The notes under the pieces are model-generated. The model ran no database searches. It saw only the letters and a program-made list of their open reading frames with translations, and was not told the origin of the DNA. A program made the position numbers and the translations under genes. A stretch of 8,051 nt of DNA from contig JABJOK010000069.1 of NCBI GenBank assembly GCA_018664365.1, forward strand, positions 1 to 8,051, written 5' to 3'. This document shows positions 1 to 5,520 of the stretch, piece by piece. Source of the stretch: Candidatus Peregrinibacteria bacterium (GTDB lineage: Bacteria > Patescibacteriota > Gracilibacteria > UBA1369 > LOWO2-01-FULL-3). Within the stretch, counting starts at the first letter, position 1. Each line of letters begins with the position of its first letter.

Positions 1-659
1 AAATGACTCATGATATCCTTACTTTCTCTCGCAGGATCATCAACCGTAACAAGAATATCAATATCTCCAATAGTCTCCTGATAACGCCTCAAGCTACCAG
101 CATACTGCATACTCTTAATGTTCTCTAGTGAGCGCATGTATTCAATATATTTTTCAGCCTCCCTTCTTGCTTTACCAATTAGGTGTCTATCTGTAGAAAA
201 CAGTGAATACTCACCGATAGCCTTTAAAATCTCCTCCTCGCTTTTTTCTCCCATGCCATCTAATGTTCGTATCAAACCTTTCTCAGCCGCGTCCTTTAGC
301 TCAGGAATGCTCTTGATGGCAAGATTCAAATACAGCAGTTTTACTTTTTTTGGACCGACCCCTCTCAACTTCAAAATTTCAAGAAGCCCCTCAGGAATAC
401 TTTTTTTCATCTTCTGGTGTTCTTTACACTCTCCGGTTTGAACCAATTCAATAATCATATCGGATAGAGCTTTTCCAATTCCAGGAATCTTAACAATAGA
501 CTTAGGATCGCTATTTACAACTGAGGATAGGTCATTAGGTAGGTTAAGAACGGTTATAGAGGCCTTTCGAAACGCATTCACTCTAAAAAAGTTGGCCCCT
601 TGTATATCAAGAATATTCCCCATTTCCTCAAAAACGGATGCAATCATTTTATTTTCCAT
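1..659 (-). CDS. polX: DNA polymerase family X (PolX), N-terminal part, truncated by window edge
   Basis: Family X DNA polymerases do short-gap filling in base-excision and related repair in the cytoplasm. Reading leftward from ATG at 659, 219 complete codons are visible before the window ends; the rest of the polymerase domain (and the C-terminal PHP domain that bacterial PolX usually has) lies outside. Residues 1-85 form the helical 8-kDa-like domain with a helix-hairpin-helix IPGIGKAL at 58-65. A second HhH, LRGVGPKK, is at 98-105 and a third-like loop, LDGMGEKS, at 133-140. The nucleotidyltransferase signature follows: GSLRR at 188-192, then GDIDILV at 198-204, with D199 and D201 as the catalytic metal-binding pair. 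The start is three bases after the glycosyltransferase stop and lacks both a Shine-Dalgarno and a -10 hexamer, as expected for a downstream operon gene. There is no frameshift in the visible part. The family call is firm; the PHP domain is assumed, not seen. Confidence 0.93.
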   Translation of the reverse strand, partial: MENKMIASVFEEMGNILDIQGANFFRVNAFRKASITVLNLPNDLSSVVNSDPKSIVKIPGIGKALSDMIIELVQTGECKEHQKMKKSIPEGLLEILKLRGVGPKKVKLLYLNLAIKSIPELKDAAEKGLIRTLDGMGEKSEEEILKAIGEYSLFSTDRHLIGKARREAEKYIEYMRSLENIKSMQYAGSLRRYQETIGDIDILVTVDDPARESKDIMSH

Positions 660-662
660 AAT

Positions 663-1775
663 TTAAGAGGTCAGTATTTTGTAAGTTTGTTTCGAAGCTT
701 TTTCCCATGTGAACTCCTTAAGCCGTTCCTTACCTAAAGATACTAGTTTTTCAGCATATCCTGTGTCATCAACTAGCTTCTCAAGTCCCATGGCAATACT
801 ATCGGGATCATAAGGGTCTACATAATGTGCTGCATCTCCAGCAACCTCAGGAAGGCACGATACATGAGAAGTCAAAACCGGTTTATCAAAGTGAAATGCC
901 TCCAAAACAGGAAAACCAAAGCCCTCATACAAGGAAGGAAATGCAAAAACAGAACAGTACTTGTATAAAGCAGCCTTTTCAGGGTCAGTGATGTATCCAG
1001 GGATAACTACCTTATCAGCCATTCTCAGTTTTCTTACTTTCTTAATAATTCTGTCTGCTCCTACTCCGCGAGTTCCAGCAAGAACCAGCCTAAAATCCTC
1101 ATGAGTTTGGGAAAAATCATAAAATGCCTCTACTAGTTTTTCCAAGTTTTTCTTACTCTCTAATCTCCCCACAAAAAACACATACTTTGAATCTCTTCTT
1201 ATCCCAAAGTATTTAAAAACATCTGATTCTTTATAAACCTTATCAATTTCTTTTGATGAAACCTCCAATGGATCGAATCCGTGATACACAACCTCTATTT
1301 TTTCTTCAGGGCACTTATAGAAATGCATCAAATCGCTCTTTGTTGCTTCACTTGGAACAAGAATGGTTGTGGCATTTTGGACTGCAAACTTAGTGCTCCA
1401 ATCCAAATAACGATACTGCATCCAAGAATAGGCTTTTCTAAGATACTTAAAGGCCACGTCATGAATCATTATCACACTCTTTTCCGGCAGTGTCTTTGGT
1501 AGAACATGTGAGGGAACAAATAGTACGTCAGAAGGGTGTTCTTTCATTTCCTTAGAAAGTCCTTTCATAGTCCACAACCTCTTCCGATCAATGACCTTTA
1601 CGGCCACCTTGCCGGCCTCTGACAGCCCCAGGCTTTTCTTTGCATACAAAACGGCCTTGTCATCTTTAGACTTTGAAATTTCCTTCAAAAGGCCATTAAT
1701 AATTTTATAACTATAATGCTCAACTCCAGTTGCGAGTTCACCCCCATACCTAGATGCATCTATTCCAATCAACAT
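663..1775 (-). CDS. Glycosyltransferase family 4 (GT-B fold)
   Basis: A cytoplasmic or membrane-associated retaining glycosyltransferase that transfers a sugar from a nucleotide-sugar donor to a cell-surface glycan or lipid acceptor; the substrate cannot be read from sequence. The 370 residues are a normal full length for the family. The N-terminal acceptor domain starts MLIGIDASRY, with a Gly-rich loop at 10-17 and HDVAF at 105-109. The C-terminal donor domain contains GRLESKKN at 203-210, the loop AGTRGVGADR at 233-242, and the EX7E motif within PSLYEGFGFPVLEAF at 280-294 (E284 and E292). It resembles the mannosyltransferase-like group of GT4 (WbaZ/MtfB style), but that finer call is a guess. 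It lies nine bases downstream of comF. Its probable -10 (TAAAAT) begins on the comF stop codon, so it may be transcribed both with comF and alone. polX follows three bases after its stop. Confidence 0.92.
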   Translation of the reverse strand: MLIGIDASRYGGELATGVEHYSYKIINGLLKEISKSKDDKAVLYAKKSLGLSEAGKVAVKVIDRKRLWTMKGLSKEMKEHPSDVLFVPSHVLPKTLPEKSVIMIHDVAFKYLRKAYSWMQYRYLDWSTKFAVQNATTILVPSEATKSDLMHFYKCPEEKIEVVYHGFDPLEVSSKEIDKVYKESDVFKYFGIRRDSKYVFFVGRLESKKNLEKLVEAFYDFSQTHEDFRLVLAGTRGVGADRIIKKVRKLRMADKVVIPGYITDPEKAALYKYCSVFAFPSLYEGFGFPVLEAFHFDKPVLTSHVSCLPEVAGDAAHYVDPYDPDSIAMGLEKLVDDTGYAEKLVSLGKERLKEFTWEKASKQTYKILTS

Positions 1776-1781
1776 ATTTCG

Positions 1782-1810
1782 ATTTTAGCATTCTCCTCGC
1801 GCTATCACAA
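1782..1810 (-). promoter_or_regulatory. Probable promoter of the glycosyltransferase, leaderless type
   Basis: Read on the minus strand: TTGTGA (1810-1805), a 17-base spacer, TAAAAT (1787-1782), six bases, then the ATG at 1775. The -35 matches TTGACA in four of six positions and the -10 matches TATAAT in five of six. The first three bases of the -10 are also the TAA stop of comF. A start point about seven bases after the -10 would fall on the initiation codon, giving a leaderless mRNA. Confidence 0.6.
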
Positions 1811-2405
1811 CGCCACAGACACCCTCTGCTCCAGCCCGCTTTATAACAAGCGCACATTCCTTCATTGTACTAAGGGTGGTAGCAACATCATCTATAAGAA
1901 GTATCTTCAGTCCCTTCAAGCAAACAGTCTTTCTCAATTTTATCATTCCTCTTAAATTCCTGACTCTGCTGTATCTATTCAAACCTGCCTGAGCACAGTG
2001 AGAATCCTCTCTGCTCAAACAATCAAAGACCTTTCTAGGACAAACCTCCTCTCCAAGTAGAAGAGACTGATTAAACCCCCGCTCATTAACCCTTTCAATC
2101 GAAGTGGGGACAGGAACAATGTAGTCCGCTTTAAGATCGCATTTTGCAATTTTCTTTCGCAGTATTTGGCCAAATAAGGCCTTAAGCTCTTTGGAGTACT
2201 TATATTTGAACTGTCTAATTAATTTTTGTGCTAACCCGCCCTTTTTATAGCGCATGCAAAAGAAAACTTTATCTAAAGATCCATTATTCACATTAACCAC
2301 ACCACCTAAATCATCTCGAATAACAGAAAAACATTTTTCGCAAACATATCCACCACTCATTCCACACCCCAAACACATCTTAGGAAAAAGAAAATCCAAA
2401 ATCAT
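1785..2405 (-). CDS. comF: ComF family protein (competence-associated phosphoribosyltransferase-like)
   Basis: ComF proteins act in the cytoplasm in natural transformation, linked to handling of incoming single-stranded DNA; a phosphoribosyltransferase reaction has not been firmly established for them. The protein opens with MILDFLFP and a zinc-ribbon-like set of four cysteines: CLGC at 11-14 and CEKC at 22-25. The typical block VPVPTSIERVNERGFNQS (97-114) follows, then the PRPP-binding loop LLIDDVATT at 169-177. The residue after that TT is Leu where most relatives have Gly, a small departure in the phosphate loop. At 206 residues the length is normal. A TTG two codons upstream (2411) could extend it, but ATG at 2405 fits the family N-terminus and lies six bases after a TAGGGT hexamer (2417-2412). 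It sits between a small membrane protein (40-base gap) and the glycosyltransferase (9-base gap), all on one strand. Confidence 0.92.
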   Translation of the reverse strand: MILDFLFPKMCLGCGMSGGYVCEKCFSVIRDDLGGVVNVNNGSLDKVFFCMRYKKGGLAQKLIRQFKYKYSKELKALFGQILRKKIAKCDLKADYIVPVPTSIERVNERGFNQSLLLGEEVCPRKVFDCLSREDSHCAQAGLNRYSRVRNLRGMIKLRKTVCLKGLKILLIDDVATTLSTMKECALVIKRAGAEGVCGVVIARGEC

Positions 2406-2411
2406 AACCAA

Positions 2412-2417
2412 ACCCTA
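2412..2417 (-). promoter_or_regulatory. Possible -10 element of comF, leaderless type
   Basis: TAGGGT on the minus strand, followed by exactly six bases and the comF ATG. It fits the TANNNT-N6-ATG pattern seen at other starts in this window. No convincing -35 was found at 16-18 bases upstream, so comF may instead be read mainly from upstream. Confidence 0.35.
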
Positions 2418-2445
2418 TCACTCGAATTTAAAATTTCTCTAAAAT

Positions 2446-2784
2446 CTAAAAAACCTGCCAGTTAAACACTTGAACCAAAAAAATCAAAACTGCAAAAGAA
2501 ATAAGTGCGCCCACTAAAGCAATAATGACTGAGTTTTTTCCACGAACCGACAATATTCCAATCAAAGAAAAGAAAAAGGCAGGAACTAGGTATCCAGATA
2601 TAGGAAGCAAAGAGTCGAAGCCATAAGAACTAAGAGAGACTCCATTTAAGTAAGCTGGGTAGGCACTAACTCCAACGAACAGGATTAAATATATTGCAAC
2701 AAATATTGGATGAGCGCCCTGACGTTCGGGCTTAGGCATTTCTTCCATAATAATAGAGGTTAAAACTGATTCCAATTTTAACAT
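2446..2784 (-). CDS. Small membrane protein with three predicted TM helices, unknown function
   Basis: I do not recognise the family. The 112 residues begin with a polar, charged N-terminus (KPERQGAHP around 18-26) and then three hydrophobic segments: about 26-43, 60-80 and 85-107. The loop between TM1 and TM2 (YPAYLNGVSLSSYGFDSLLP) has no charged residue except one Asp. The C-terminus ends directly after the last helix. There are no Cys or His clusters suggesting catalysis. The start is uncertain: ATG at 2784 is taken here, but ATG at 2748 (MEEMPKPERQG) would give a 100-residue protein and leave a more usual 56-base gap to the divergent HAD gene instead of 20. A TAACCT hexamer lies eight bases before the 2748 start. 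It is upstream of comF on the same strand with a 40-base gap, so it may head this operon. Confidence 0.7.
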   Translation of the reverse strand: MLKLESVLTSIIMEEMPKPERQGAHPIFVAIYLILFVGVSAYPAYLNGVSLSSYGFDSLLPISGYLVPAFFFSLIGILSVRGKNSVIIALVGALISFAVLIFLVQVFNWQVF

Positions 2785-2798
2785 AAACTTGCTAAAAA
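2770..2798 (+). promoter_or_regulatory. Possible promoter of the HAD phosphatase gene
   Basis: A GC followed by TAAAAA (2793-2798) stands six bases before the ATG at 2805, the same layout as GCTAAAAT at the glycosyltransferase and at the gene starting at 6069. The candidate -35, TTCCAA (2770-2775) with a 17-base spacer, is weak (three of six). It overlaps the 5' end of the divergent membrane-protein gene if that gene starts at 2784. Confidence 0.45.
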
Positions 2799-2804
2799 TA
2801 TAGT

Positions 2805-3443
2805 ATGAGTAAAATGCATTTCAAAGAAGACTTTAGTAGGGAGGGGCTTTCCATTTTAAAAATAATTCAACTAATTAGACTGTTTTTTCCGCATAACACT
2901 AGAACTCTCGCCAGACTAGATAAATTTAGCGATCTCAATCTGCAGAAGATTAATAAACTCCGAGACCTTAAGATAAAGGGCTTAATAATTGATGCAGATG
3001 ATTGTATCGCATTCAATCATGGTGAAATTCTTCCAGAGAACATTCAGCACATAAAGACTCTTCATGAACAAAATGTAAAAATGGTCATTTATTCAAATAT
3101 GAAGAAGAACAAGAGGTATGAGGCTATTGAGGAATATGCAAAAGTCCTAACTCACATTTTCCCTAAGCCGAGTAAGAAGGGGTTTAAGAAGGCACTAAGG
3201 GAATTAGATTTGCCAGCAAAGAATGTTGCAATGGTAGGGGACAATTACATTACCGATGGAGGAGCCATTAGGTTGAAAATCCCATTCATAAAAATTAATC
3301 CAATTGGTATCACAAAGGGGAATATAATATTTGGAGGAGCGCTAAAGTTATATGGATATCTTAGAGAATTTTACGATAGAATAAGCCGCTCCCACGACAA
3401 ACTTCGAAAGATAAAGCCTCTAACCAGCAAAGATCTAAAATGA
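2805..3443 (+). CDS. HAD-superfamily phosphatase, YqeG/phosphatidylglycerophosphatase-like
   Basis: Probable cytoplasmic phosphomonoesterase of HAD subfamily IIIA. The YqeG/GEP4 branch acts on phosphatidylglycerophosphate in mitochondria; that substrate is suggested only by family resemblance. The 212 residues show the HAD motifs in order: IIDADDCIA at 61-69 (nucleophile D63, acid/base D65), YSN at 96-98 (motif II Ser97), KPSKKGF at 121-127 (motif III Lys), and MVGDNYITDGG at 143-153 (motif IV D146 and D151). Motif I has Cys where DxDxT proteins have Thr. The stretch before the core (LFFPHNTRTLARLDKFSDLN, 27-46) resembles the lead-in of YqeG proteins. A basic tail follows residue 185. The gene ends in TGA overlapping the ATG of the next gene (ATGA), so the two are translationally coupled. 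It is divergent from the membrane-protein gene. Confidence 0.83.
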   Translation: MSKMHFKEDFSREGLSILKIIQLIRLFFPHNTRTLARLDKFSDLNLQKINKLRDLKIKGLIIDADDCIAFNHGEILPENIQHIKTLHEQNVKMVIYSNMKKNKRYEAIEEYAKVLTHIFPKPSKKGFKKALRELDLPAKNVAMVGDNYITDGGAIRLKIPFIKINPIGITKGNIIFGGALKLYGYLREFYDRISRSHDKLRKIKPLTSKDLK

Positions 3444-3982
3444 AACGAACTGTAGCTTTAATTTTAAGCTGGCCACTCAAGCTCATCATGAAGCTTCGCT
3501 TCGGCAAAAGGATAAAGTTCGGTAAAAACGTGATTCTTAACCATAAATTCAGATTTCAAGGAAAAGGCACCCTCGAAGTAGGAGACAACTGCAACCTCTA
3601 CGCGCATGAAGAGGCAACGCGGTTTTTGACCTTCAATAAAGAAGCAAAGATAACAATTGGAAAAGGAACTCGCCTAAACGGAACAACCTTCCAGTGTAAA
3701 TCCTCTATTGAGATTGGGGAAGACTGCCTTATTGGTAGCGCAATGTTAATAGATACAGATTTTCACAGCATATACCATGAACACCGAAATGACCCTGCCC
3801 ACATAAAATCAAAACCAATAAAAATAGGTGACCGCTGCTGGCTCGCTGGCCAATCAACAATCCTCAAAGGCGTCACTGTCGGAAATGAATCCGTCGTCGC
3901 CTTCCGCGCCCTCGTAACCAAAGACGTCCCAGAAAAGGTGGTAGTCGCAGGTAATCCAGCAAAGGTTGTAAAAGAAATTTAA
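3440..3982 (+). CDS. Acyltransferase of the left-handed beta-helix (hexapeptide repeat) family
   Basis: A WbbJ/maltose-acetyltransferase-like O-acyltransferase that probably transfers acetyl from acetyl-CoA to a sugar or surface polysaccharide, working as a trimer in the cytoplasm. After a basic, slightly hydrophobic N-terminus (residues 1-25), repeated I/V-G-x4 turns run from about 27 to 158: FGKNV, VGDNC, IGKGT, IGEDCLIG, IGDRCWLAG, VGNESVV. DTDFHS at 105-110 supplies the conserved catalytic-type His109, and the family-typical C-terminal AGNPAKVVK is at 170-178. The 180 residues are full length. Its start overlaps the HAD phosphatase stop by four bases, so the two are made together, which hints at a shared envelope lipid or glycan task. 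The last third (from about 3830 to 3945) uses many more C-ending codons and is richer in GC than the rest of the window. Confidence 0.92.
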   Translation: MKRTVALILSWPLKLIMKLRFGKRIKFGKNVILNHKFRFQGKGTLEVGDNCNLYAHEEATRFLTFNKEAKITIGKGTRLNGTTFQCKSSIEIGEDCLIGSAMLIDTDFHSIYHEHRNDPAHIKSKPIKIGDRCWLAGQSTILKGVTVGNESVVAFRALVTKDVPEKVVVAGNPAKVVKEI

Positions 3983-4026
3983 GTAGGGTTGCAAAAAAAA
4001 CTTAAATTACATAAAATCACACTCCG

Positions 4027-4032
4027 TAATTT
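4027..4032 (+). promoter_or_regulatory. Possible -10 element for the 118-residue protein
   Basis: TAATTT lies exactly six bases before the ATG at 4039, again fitting TANNNT-N6-ATG. No good -35 is visible. The same bases form the right arm of a weak inverted repeat (AAATTAC 4004-4010 with GTAATTT 4026-4032) followed by a T run to 4036, so a weak terminator for the upstream pair is an alternative reading. Confidence 0.35.
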
Positions 4033-4038
4033 TTTTAC

Positions 4039-4395
4039 ATGCCCAAACTAGCTGAAATATCAGATCCGCTCGAAATTGGTAAGGGATGCGTTAGAATTCT
4101 CTCACCTAAGCAATTAAAGCAACTTCAAATAAGAGAGGTGTTATGTTCTATTGGTCAAGAAATAAGAGTAGCGGCACAGGCACTTGGCGCTACCGAATCG
4201 GTTAGTACTGATGAAGTCGCAACAATTTGGCAGCAGGTATCTCTACAGATTGGAAACCAGATAGAGGATCAATACAGGGAGGCATGCACAACCAAAAATA
4301 GAGGGAAGGCACTTGCATGCGAAGCAAGGGCTGAAGGCCTTACCAAAATTCGAACTAAAATCTTTGAGAACTGGCAGAGGCACTATGCTATCTAA
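4039..4395 (+). CDS. Hypothetical helical protein of 118 residues
   Basis: I do not recognise this protein. It has no signal peptide or membrane segment and looks soluble and mostly helical. Residues 1-25 (MPKLAEISDPLEIGKGC) look like a short strand or loop lead-in; from SPKQLKQLQIREVL (22-35) onward there are long amphipathic helices with regular charged and hydrophobic alternation (IGQEIRVAAQAL, VATIWQQVSLQIGNQIEDQYREAC). Four cysteines (17, 36, 83, 93) are scattered and do not form a zinc motif. It ends in NWQRHYAI. It follows the acyltransferase after 56 bases and has its own leaderless-type -10, so it is probably a separate unit. The stop is followed by a weak A/T hairpin (4397-4414). 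No function can be assigned. Confidence 0.68.
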   Translation: MPKLAEISDPLEIGKGCVRILSPKQLKQLQIREVLCSIGQEIRVAAQALGATESVSTDEVATIWQQVSLQIGNQIEDQYREACTTKNRGKALACEARAEGLTKIRTKIFENWQRHYAI

Positions 4396-4412
4396 GCAAA
4401 AACAATCTTTTT

Positions 4413-4438
4413 TGTAAGAAATATCCACCCCGTGCGTA
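4413..4438 (+). promoter_or_regulatory. Candidate ECF-sigma-type promoter upstream of the secreted protein
   Basis: TGTAAG (4413-4418), a 16-base spacer and CGTA (4435-4438). This resembles promoters of the Bacillus SigW type, known as TGAAAC-N16-CGTA, matching the -35 at four of six bases and the -10 fully. It lies about 42 bases before the ATG at 4480 and about 530 bases upstream of an ECF sigma gene. Specificity of this sigma factor is unknown, so the call is tentative. Confidence 0.3.
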
Positions 4439-4469
4439 TCAACCTACGACCGGTCAAAAATATTTCTTA
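4415..4469 (+). repeat. Nested inverted repeat in the leader of the secreted-protein gene
   Basis: The outer arms TAAGAAATAT (4415-4424) and ATATTTCTTA (4460-4469) are perfect 10-base complements. Inside them a second imperfect stem pairs 4430-4438 with 4445-4453 (CCG and CGTA pair, with two mismatches between) around the six-base loop TCAACC. The right inner arm also contains the 8-base palindrome GACCGGTC (4448-4455). It could be a protein-binding operator or, if transcribed whole, an RNA structure. Confidence 0.5.
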
Positions 4470-4473
4470 AATT
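4468..4473 (+). promoter_or_regulatory. Possible -10 element of the secreted-protein gene, leaderless type
   Basis: TAAATT ends exactly six bases before the ATG at 4480, fitting the pattern at other starts here. No clear -35 lies 16-18 bases upstream; the region there holds the GACCGGTC palindrome, where a regulator could act. It competes with the ECF-type promoter candidate at 4413-4438 as the start of this gene's transcript. Confidence 0.35.
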
Positions 4474-4479
4474 TATAAC

Positions 4480-4911
4480 ATGGAAAAAGCATCAAAATAC
4501 TTTGCAGGAACTGCACTAGCTATCTTTGCCGTCACACTCGGAGCAGTAACAGCATTTGCAGACTCTACAGAGCTAGCTCGCCCACAGTTGAGCGAGGGAG
4601 AACGTGAAGCAATGCACGAAGATATGAAGGAGTTTCACGACGAAGTCCAAGAAGTTCTTTTAAGCGGTGACTACGACGCTTGGTATGGTCTTGTGTCATC
4701 ACACGAAGGACCTAGATCTGAAAATGTTCTTGAGGTAATCAACGAAGATAACTTTGACGAATTCGTTGAGGCACACGAACTAATGGAAGAAGCAAAAGAA
4801 ATTATGGAAGAACTTGGGCTAGAGGGGCCCGAGGGAATGGGGAAACATAAAATGGGAGCAATGAAAGGAGGACATGGCCAGAGAGGGATGGGGCCACAAC
4901 TTCAGGAGTAA
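4480..4911 (+). CDS. Secreted small protein with Met/His/Gly-rich tail, unknown function
   Basis: An exported protein of 143 residues. The N-terminus has a classic Sec signal: a basic start (MEKASKY), a hydrophobic core at about 8-25, and an AFA|DS signal peptidase I site after residue 27. The mature part is acidic and helical (LSEGEREAMHEDMKEFHDEV, 38-57). It then has two related aromatic motifs, SGDYDAWYGLV at 62-72 and NEDNFDEFVEAHELM at 88-102, each preceding a helix, and ends its ordered part at ELGLEGPEG (111-119). The tail 120-139 is rich in Met, His and Gly (MGKHKMGAMKGG, GHGQRGMGP), a composition seen in metal-binding tails. I do not recognise a named family. A strong terminator separates it from the ECF sigma gene downstream; a role as sensor or target of that sigma factor is inferred from position only. 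Confidence 0.85.
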   Translation: MEKASKYFAGTALAIFAVTLGAVTAFADSTELARPQLSEGEREAMHEDMKEFHDEVQEVLLSGDYDAWYGLVSSHEGPRSENVLEVINEDNFDEFVEAHELMEEAKEIMEELGLEGPEGMGKHKMGAMKGGHGQRGMGPQLQE

Positions 4912-4918
4912 ATCTCAC

Positions 4919-4954
4919 ACAGTAGGAGGCCTTTAACCCGGGCCTCCTTTCTGT
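4919..4954 (+). terminator. Strong hairpin, probable rho-independent terminator
   Basis: AGGAGGCC (4924-4931) pairs perfectly with GGCCTCCT (4941-4948) around a nine-base loop. The stem is extended outside a small T bulge by ACAG (4919-4922) with CTGT (4951-4954). T-rich sequence (TTTCTGTTATT) follows the core stem. It begins eight bases after the secreted-protein stop and ends 15 bases before the sigma factor start, so it should stop or attenuate read-through into the sigma gene. Confidence 0.83.
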
Positions 4955-4969
4955 TATTACTGAATTACT

Positions 4970-5518
4970 ATGAAATCAGAGAAGCAACTAGTTGAGCTCA
5001 GCCTTAAAGACGATAAGCACTTCGCAGAATTAGTAGAACGCTATGAAGCAAAACTCTCTCGTTACATTTTTCATCTTTCTTCACTAGATAGCGCCTCAAC
5101 TGAAGACATACTTCAAGAGGTATTTATAAAGGTCTACGAAAATCTAAACGGATACGATACTTCATTCTCGTTCTCGAGTTGGATTTATCGCATCACTCAT
5201 AACGAGGTAATTAGCTTTTTTAGAAAAAAGAAGGCTCGCCCTCAAGCAATCAGTCCCGATGACGTTGACGAGGACTATATAACTCTAATTCCTGACGATA
5301 CAGACATTCCTAAAGAGCTAAAAAGAAAAGAGCTCGCAGCAAAAGTAAAAAAAGCAGTACTAGAACTTCCAGAAAAATACCGTGACGTACTCGTACTAAG
5401 ATACCTAGAAGACAAATCCTACCAAGAGATCAGCGACATATTGAAAATATCAATCAACAACGCCTCAGTGCTAGTAAATAGAGCCAAGGAAAAACTCAAA
5501 AGCAAACTAACCATATAG
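4970..5518 (+). CDS. ECF-family RNA polymerase sigma factor (sigma-70 family)
   Basis: A sigma factor that directs RNA polymerase to a small regulon, usually in response to an envelope signal. The 182 residues are typical. Region 2 spans about 14-90: FAELVERYEAKLSRYIF, then TEDILQEVFIKVYENL at 44-59 (core-binding helix), and FSSWIYRITHNEVISFFRKKK at 68-88 (-10 recognition). An acidic linker at 96-113 is rich in Asp. Region 4 spans about 123-178, with LPEKYRDVLVLRYLEDKSYQEISDIL at 133-158 and the recognition helix around INNASVLVNRAKEKL at 162-176. Region 3 is absent, as expected for ECF factors. The start follows the upstream terminator by 15 bases; no Shine-Dalgarno is present and the nearest -10-like hexamer is a poor TATTAC nine bases before ATG. 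The next gene starts two bases after the stop. Confidence 0.95.
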   Translation: MKSEKQLVELSLKDDKHFAELVERYEAKLSRYIFHLSSLDSASTEDILQEVFIKVYENLNGYDTSFSFSSWIYRITHNEVISFFRKKKARPQAISPDDVDEDYITLIPDDTDIPKELKRKELAAKVKKAVLELPEKYRDVLVLRYLEDKSYQEISDILKISINNASVLVNRAKEKLKSKLTI

Positions 5519-5520
5519 CC

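Noticed and set aside
118..441. Plus-strand open frame of 107 codons
   Set aside because: It lies antisense to polX, whose helix-hairpin-helix and catalytic motifs are clear; composition is that of a shadow frame.
1281..1955. Two plus-strand open frames of 73 and 79 codons
   Set aside because: Both are antisense to the glycosyltransferase and comF genes and show no recognisable domain or start signal.
2254..2442. Plus-strand open frame of 62 codons
   Set aside because: Mostly antisense to comF, including its zinc-ribbon coding part; no support for it as a gene.
3438..3443. Alternative genetic code with TGA read as Gly
   Set aside because: The HAD gene ends at TGA exactly at the ATGA junction with the acyltransferase, and the other genes contain no internal TGA.
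4004..4036. Hairpin AAATTAC/GTAATTT followed by a T run, as terminator of the acyltransferase unit
   Set aside because: Only seven mostly A-T pairs with a 15-base loop; the T run is better explained as lying around the -10 of the next gene. Not called as a terminator.
4397..4414. Hairpin CAAAAA/TTTTTG after the 118-residue protein
   Set aside because: Six pairs, five of them A-T, so too unstable to claim as a terminator.
4243..4428. Minus-strand open frame of 61 codons
   Set aside because: Antisense to the 118-residue protein gene, low-quality composition, no promoter.
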